Assembly (NCBI GenBank): GCA_964551525.1 | Contig: CAZKCH010000007.1 | Coordinates: 1-29,497, forward strand | DNA: 29,497 nucleotides | Direction: 5' to 3' | From: GWA2-46-15 sp964551525 | GTDB lineage: Bacteria > Patescibacteriota > Minisyncoccia > Minisyncoccales > GWA2-46-15 | Shown: one piece after another, positions 28,859 to 29,497 of the stretch | Layout of the letters: each line of letters starts with the position of its first letter | How positions within the stretch are numbered: the stretch's first letter is position 1 | Translations under genes and position numbers: made by a program | Notes under the pieces: model-generated | The model's input: the letters and a program-made list of their open reading frames with translations, nothing else | What the model was told of the DNA's origin: nothing | The model's database searches: none

Positions 28859-29497
28859 TTACAATTCCAGCTCAGCGTTAATTGCGGCTCTGGTTAAAGG
28901 TCCGCAACGGCCGTTCACCGGAACAATGCCTTTGGCGGCCTGATACGCTTTAACCGCCTGAATAGTTAATGATAGATAATTGCCAGTATTTAATCCGGCG
29001 GTTAAATAGCCCTGACTGATCAAAAAGTCCTGCAAACGCGCCACTTCGCTATTGCCCATTAGACCGTAATAAAGATCCGTCTCAAACGTTTCTGTTGCCA
29101 AAAGTTTATTCAACTCTGCGGTCAAATAAGCAATATTATTGATAATCGCGGCAATGGCAGCATTTAATTCAGTGACGGTCGGAGTGGTAGAAAGAGTTGG
29201 AATTTCCATTAAAACAAGCGGGGCGGCAGAAGGAATGGGAGTTGGAGTCGGGCTAACAGAAGGGCTAGGCGAGACCGAAGGACTCGGGCTCGGAGTTGGA
29301 CTAACAGACGGGGCCGGGCTCGGACTGGCAGAGGGCGATGGCGTAGGCGTTGGAGTTGGCGTAGGTGTACTGCTTCCTCCTCCTCCGCCGCCGCCAGTAT
29401 AAGCCGTAATTCCCGAAGAAGCGGTTGACATTGAAGATTCAATCCCGCCAGTATCAGCGGCCGTCACTTTGTAATAATAAGTAATTCCATCAGCGCC
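28859..29497 (-). CDS. cell-surface protein: FnIII-like end, Pro/Thr/Ser linker, peptidoglycan-binding domain (5' end outside window)
   Basis: The frame is open to the right edge, so the N-terminus is missing (212 codons seen). The first visible residues, GITYYYKVTAADTGG, look like the last strand of a fibronectin type III domain. Then come a poly-Gly stretch and a long low-complexity linker of PTPTPSPS-type repeats (about 55 residues), which would span the wall. A helical segment (ELNAAIAAIINNIAYLTAEL) leads to a C-terminal peptidoglycan-binding-1 domain with YQAAKGIVPVNGRCGPLTR. This domain closely matches that of the metalloprotease downstream, including the shared DLYxGL and GPLTRAA motifs. 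It is probably a wall-attached adhesin or polysaccharide-binding protein. Confidence 0.82.
   Translation of the reverse strand, partial: GADGITYYYKVTAADTGGIESSMSTASSGITAYTGGGGGGGSSTPTPTPTPTPSPSASPSPAPSVSPTPSPSPSVSPSPSVSPTPTPIPSAAPLVLMEIPTLSTTPTVTELNAAIAAIINNIAYLTAELNKLLATETFETDLYYGLMGNSEVARLQDFLISQGYLTAGLNTGNYLSLTIQAVKAYQAAKGIVPVNGRCGPLTRAAINAELEL

Noticed and set aside
29139..29402. Plus-strand Gly/Val-rich frame
   Set aside because: Antisense of the Pro/Thr/Ser repeat linker; low-complexity shadow.

Overview
The window looks like a piece of a Patescibacteria (Candidate Phyla Radiation, Parcubacteria-like) chromosome. The evidence is a moderately AT-rich genome packed with short genes almost all on the minus strand, few Shine-Dalgarno sequences, a VirD4/TraG-like ATPase beside a membrane partner protein, a sigma-4/HARE protein, a PaaX/Cas2-like protein, secreted proteins with C-terminal peptidoglycan-binding domains, and only a skeleton of biosynthesis. 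TGA is used as a stop (hisS), so this is not a UGA-Gly lineage.

Layout, left to right. 1-1024: 3'-truncated murJ. 1050-1581: RNase P RNA (the only plus-strand gene) with its promoter and terminator. 1617-6259: a histidine-centred block, read right to left: a TrpR/YerC-type repressor with a near-consensus promoter and two palindromic operator-like boxes, a zinc-ribbon protein, tRNA-His(GTG), a histidine-ammonia-lyase-type MIO enzyme, a threonine-synthase-like PLP enzyme and HisRS. A 34-bp sequence occurs as a direct repeat at both ends of this block (1605-1638 and 6275-6308). 6316-11951: a run, overlapping except for one 73-nt gap, of a membrane protein, VirD4-like ATPase, divergent PGK, DHH phosphoesterase and RNase HI. 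12050-17151: sigma-4/HARE protein, SecF, SecD, alpha/beta hydrolase, nucleotidyltransferase and CsaA. 17162-19615: SecA.

19652-21268: a GNAT gene with its own strong RBS and terminator, then a REP-associated tyrosine transposase (RAYT) with three copies of a GC-rich palindrome, one of them inside its own reading frame. 21362-24835: a probable polyamine operon (SpeD homologue, deoxyhypusine-synthase-like enzyme, agmatinase family, ECF S component, DUF1893). 24981-26024: murB carrying an in-frame palindromic insertion. 26188-27039: a winged-helix/Cas2-like regulator with a long structured leader and 28-nt repeats on both sides. 27046-29497: two secreted proteins ending in related peptidoglycan-binding domains, one a HExxH metalloprotease.

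The two best candidates for something new are the bracketed histidine module (possible sensing, charging and degrading of histidine in one unit) and the polyamine operon. In the latter the SpeD homologue has lost the usual WPE motif and no spermidine synthase is visible, which suggests an arginine-agmatine-putrescine-(homospermidine-like) route. A third theme is gene starts: several genes have a -10 box only 8-10 nt before the ATG (near-leaderless), and others have a hairpin directly against the start codon. All functional calls come from reading the sequence by eye; no database search was possible.
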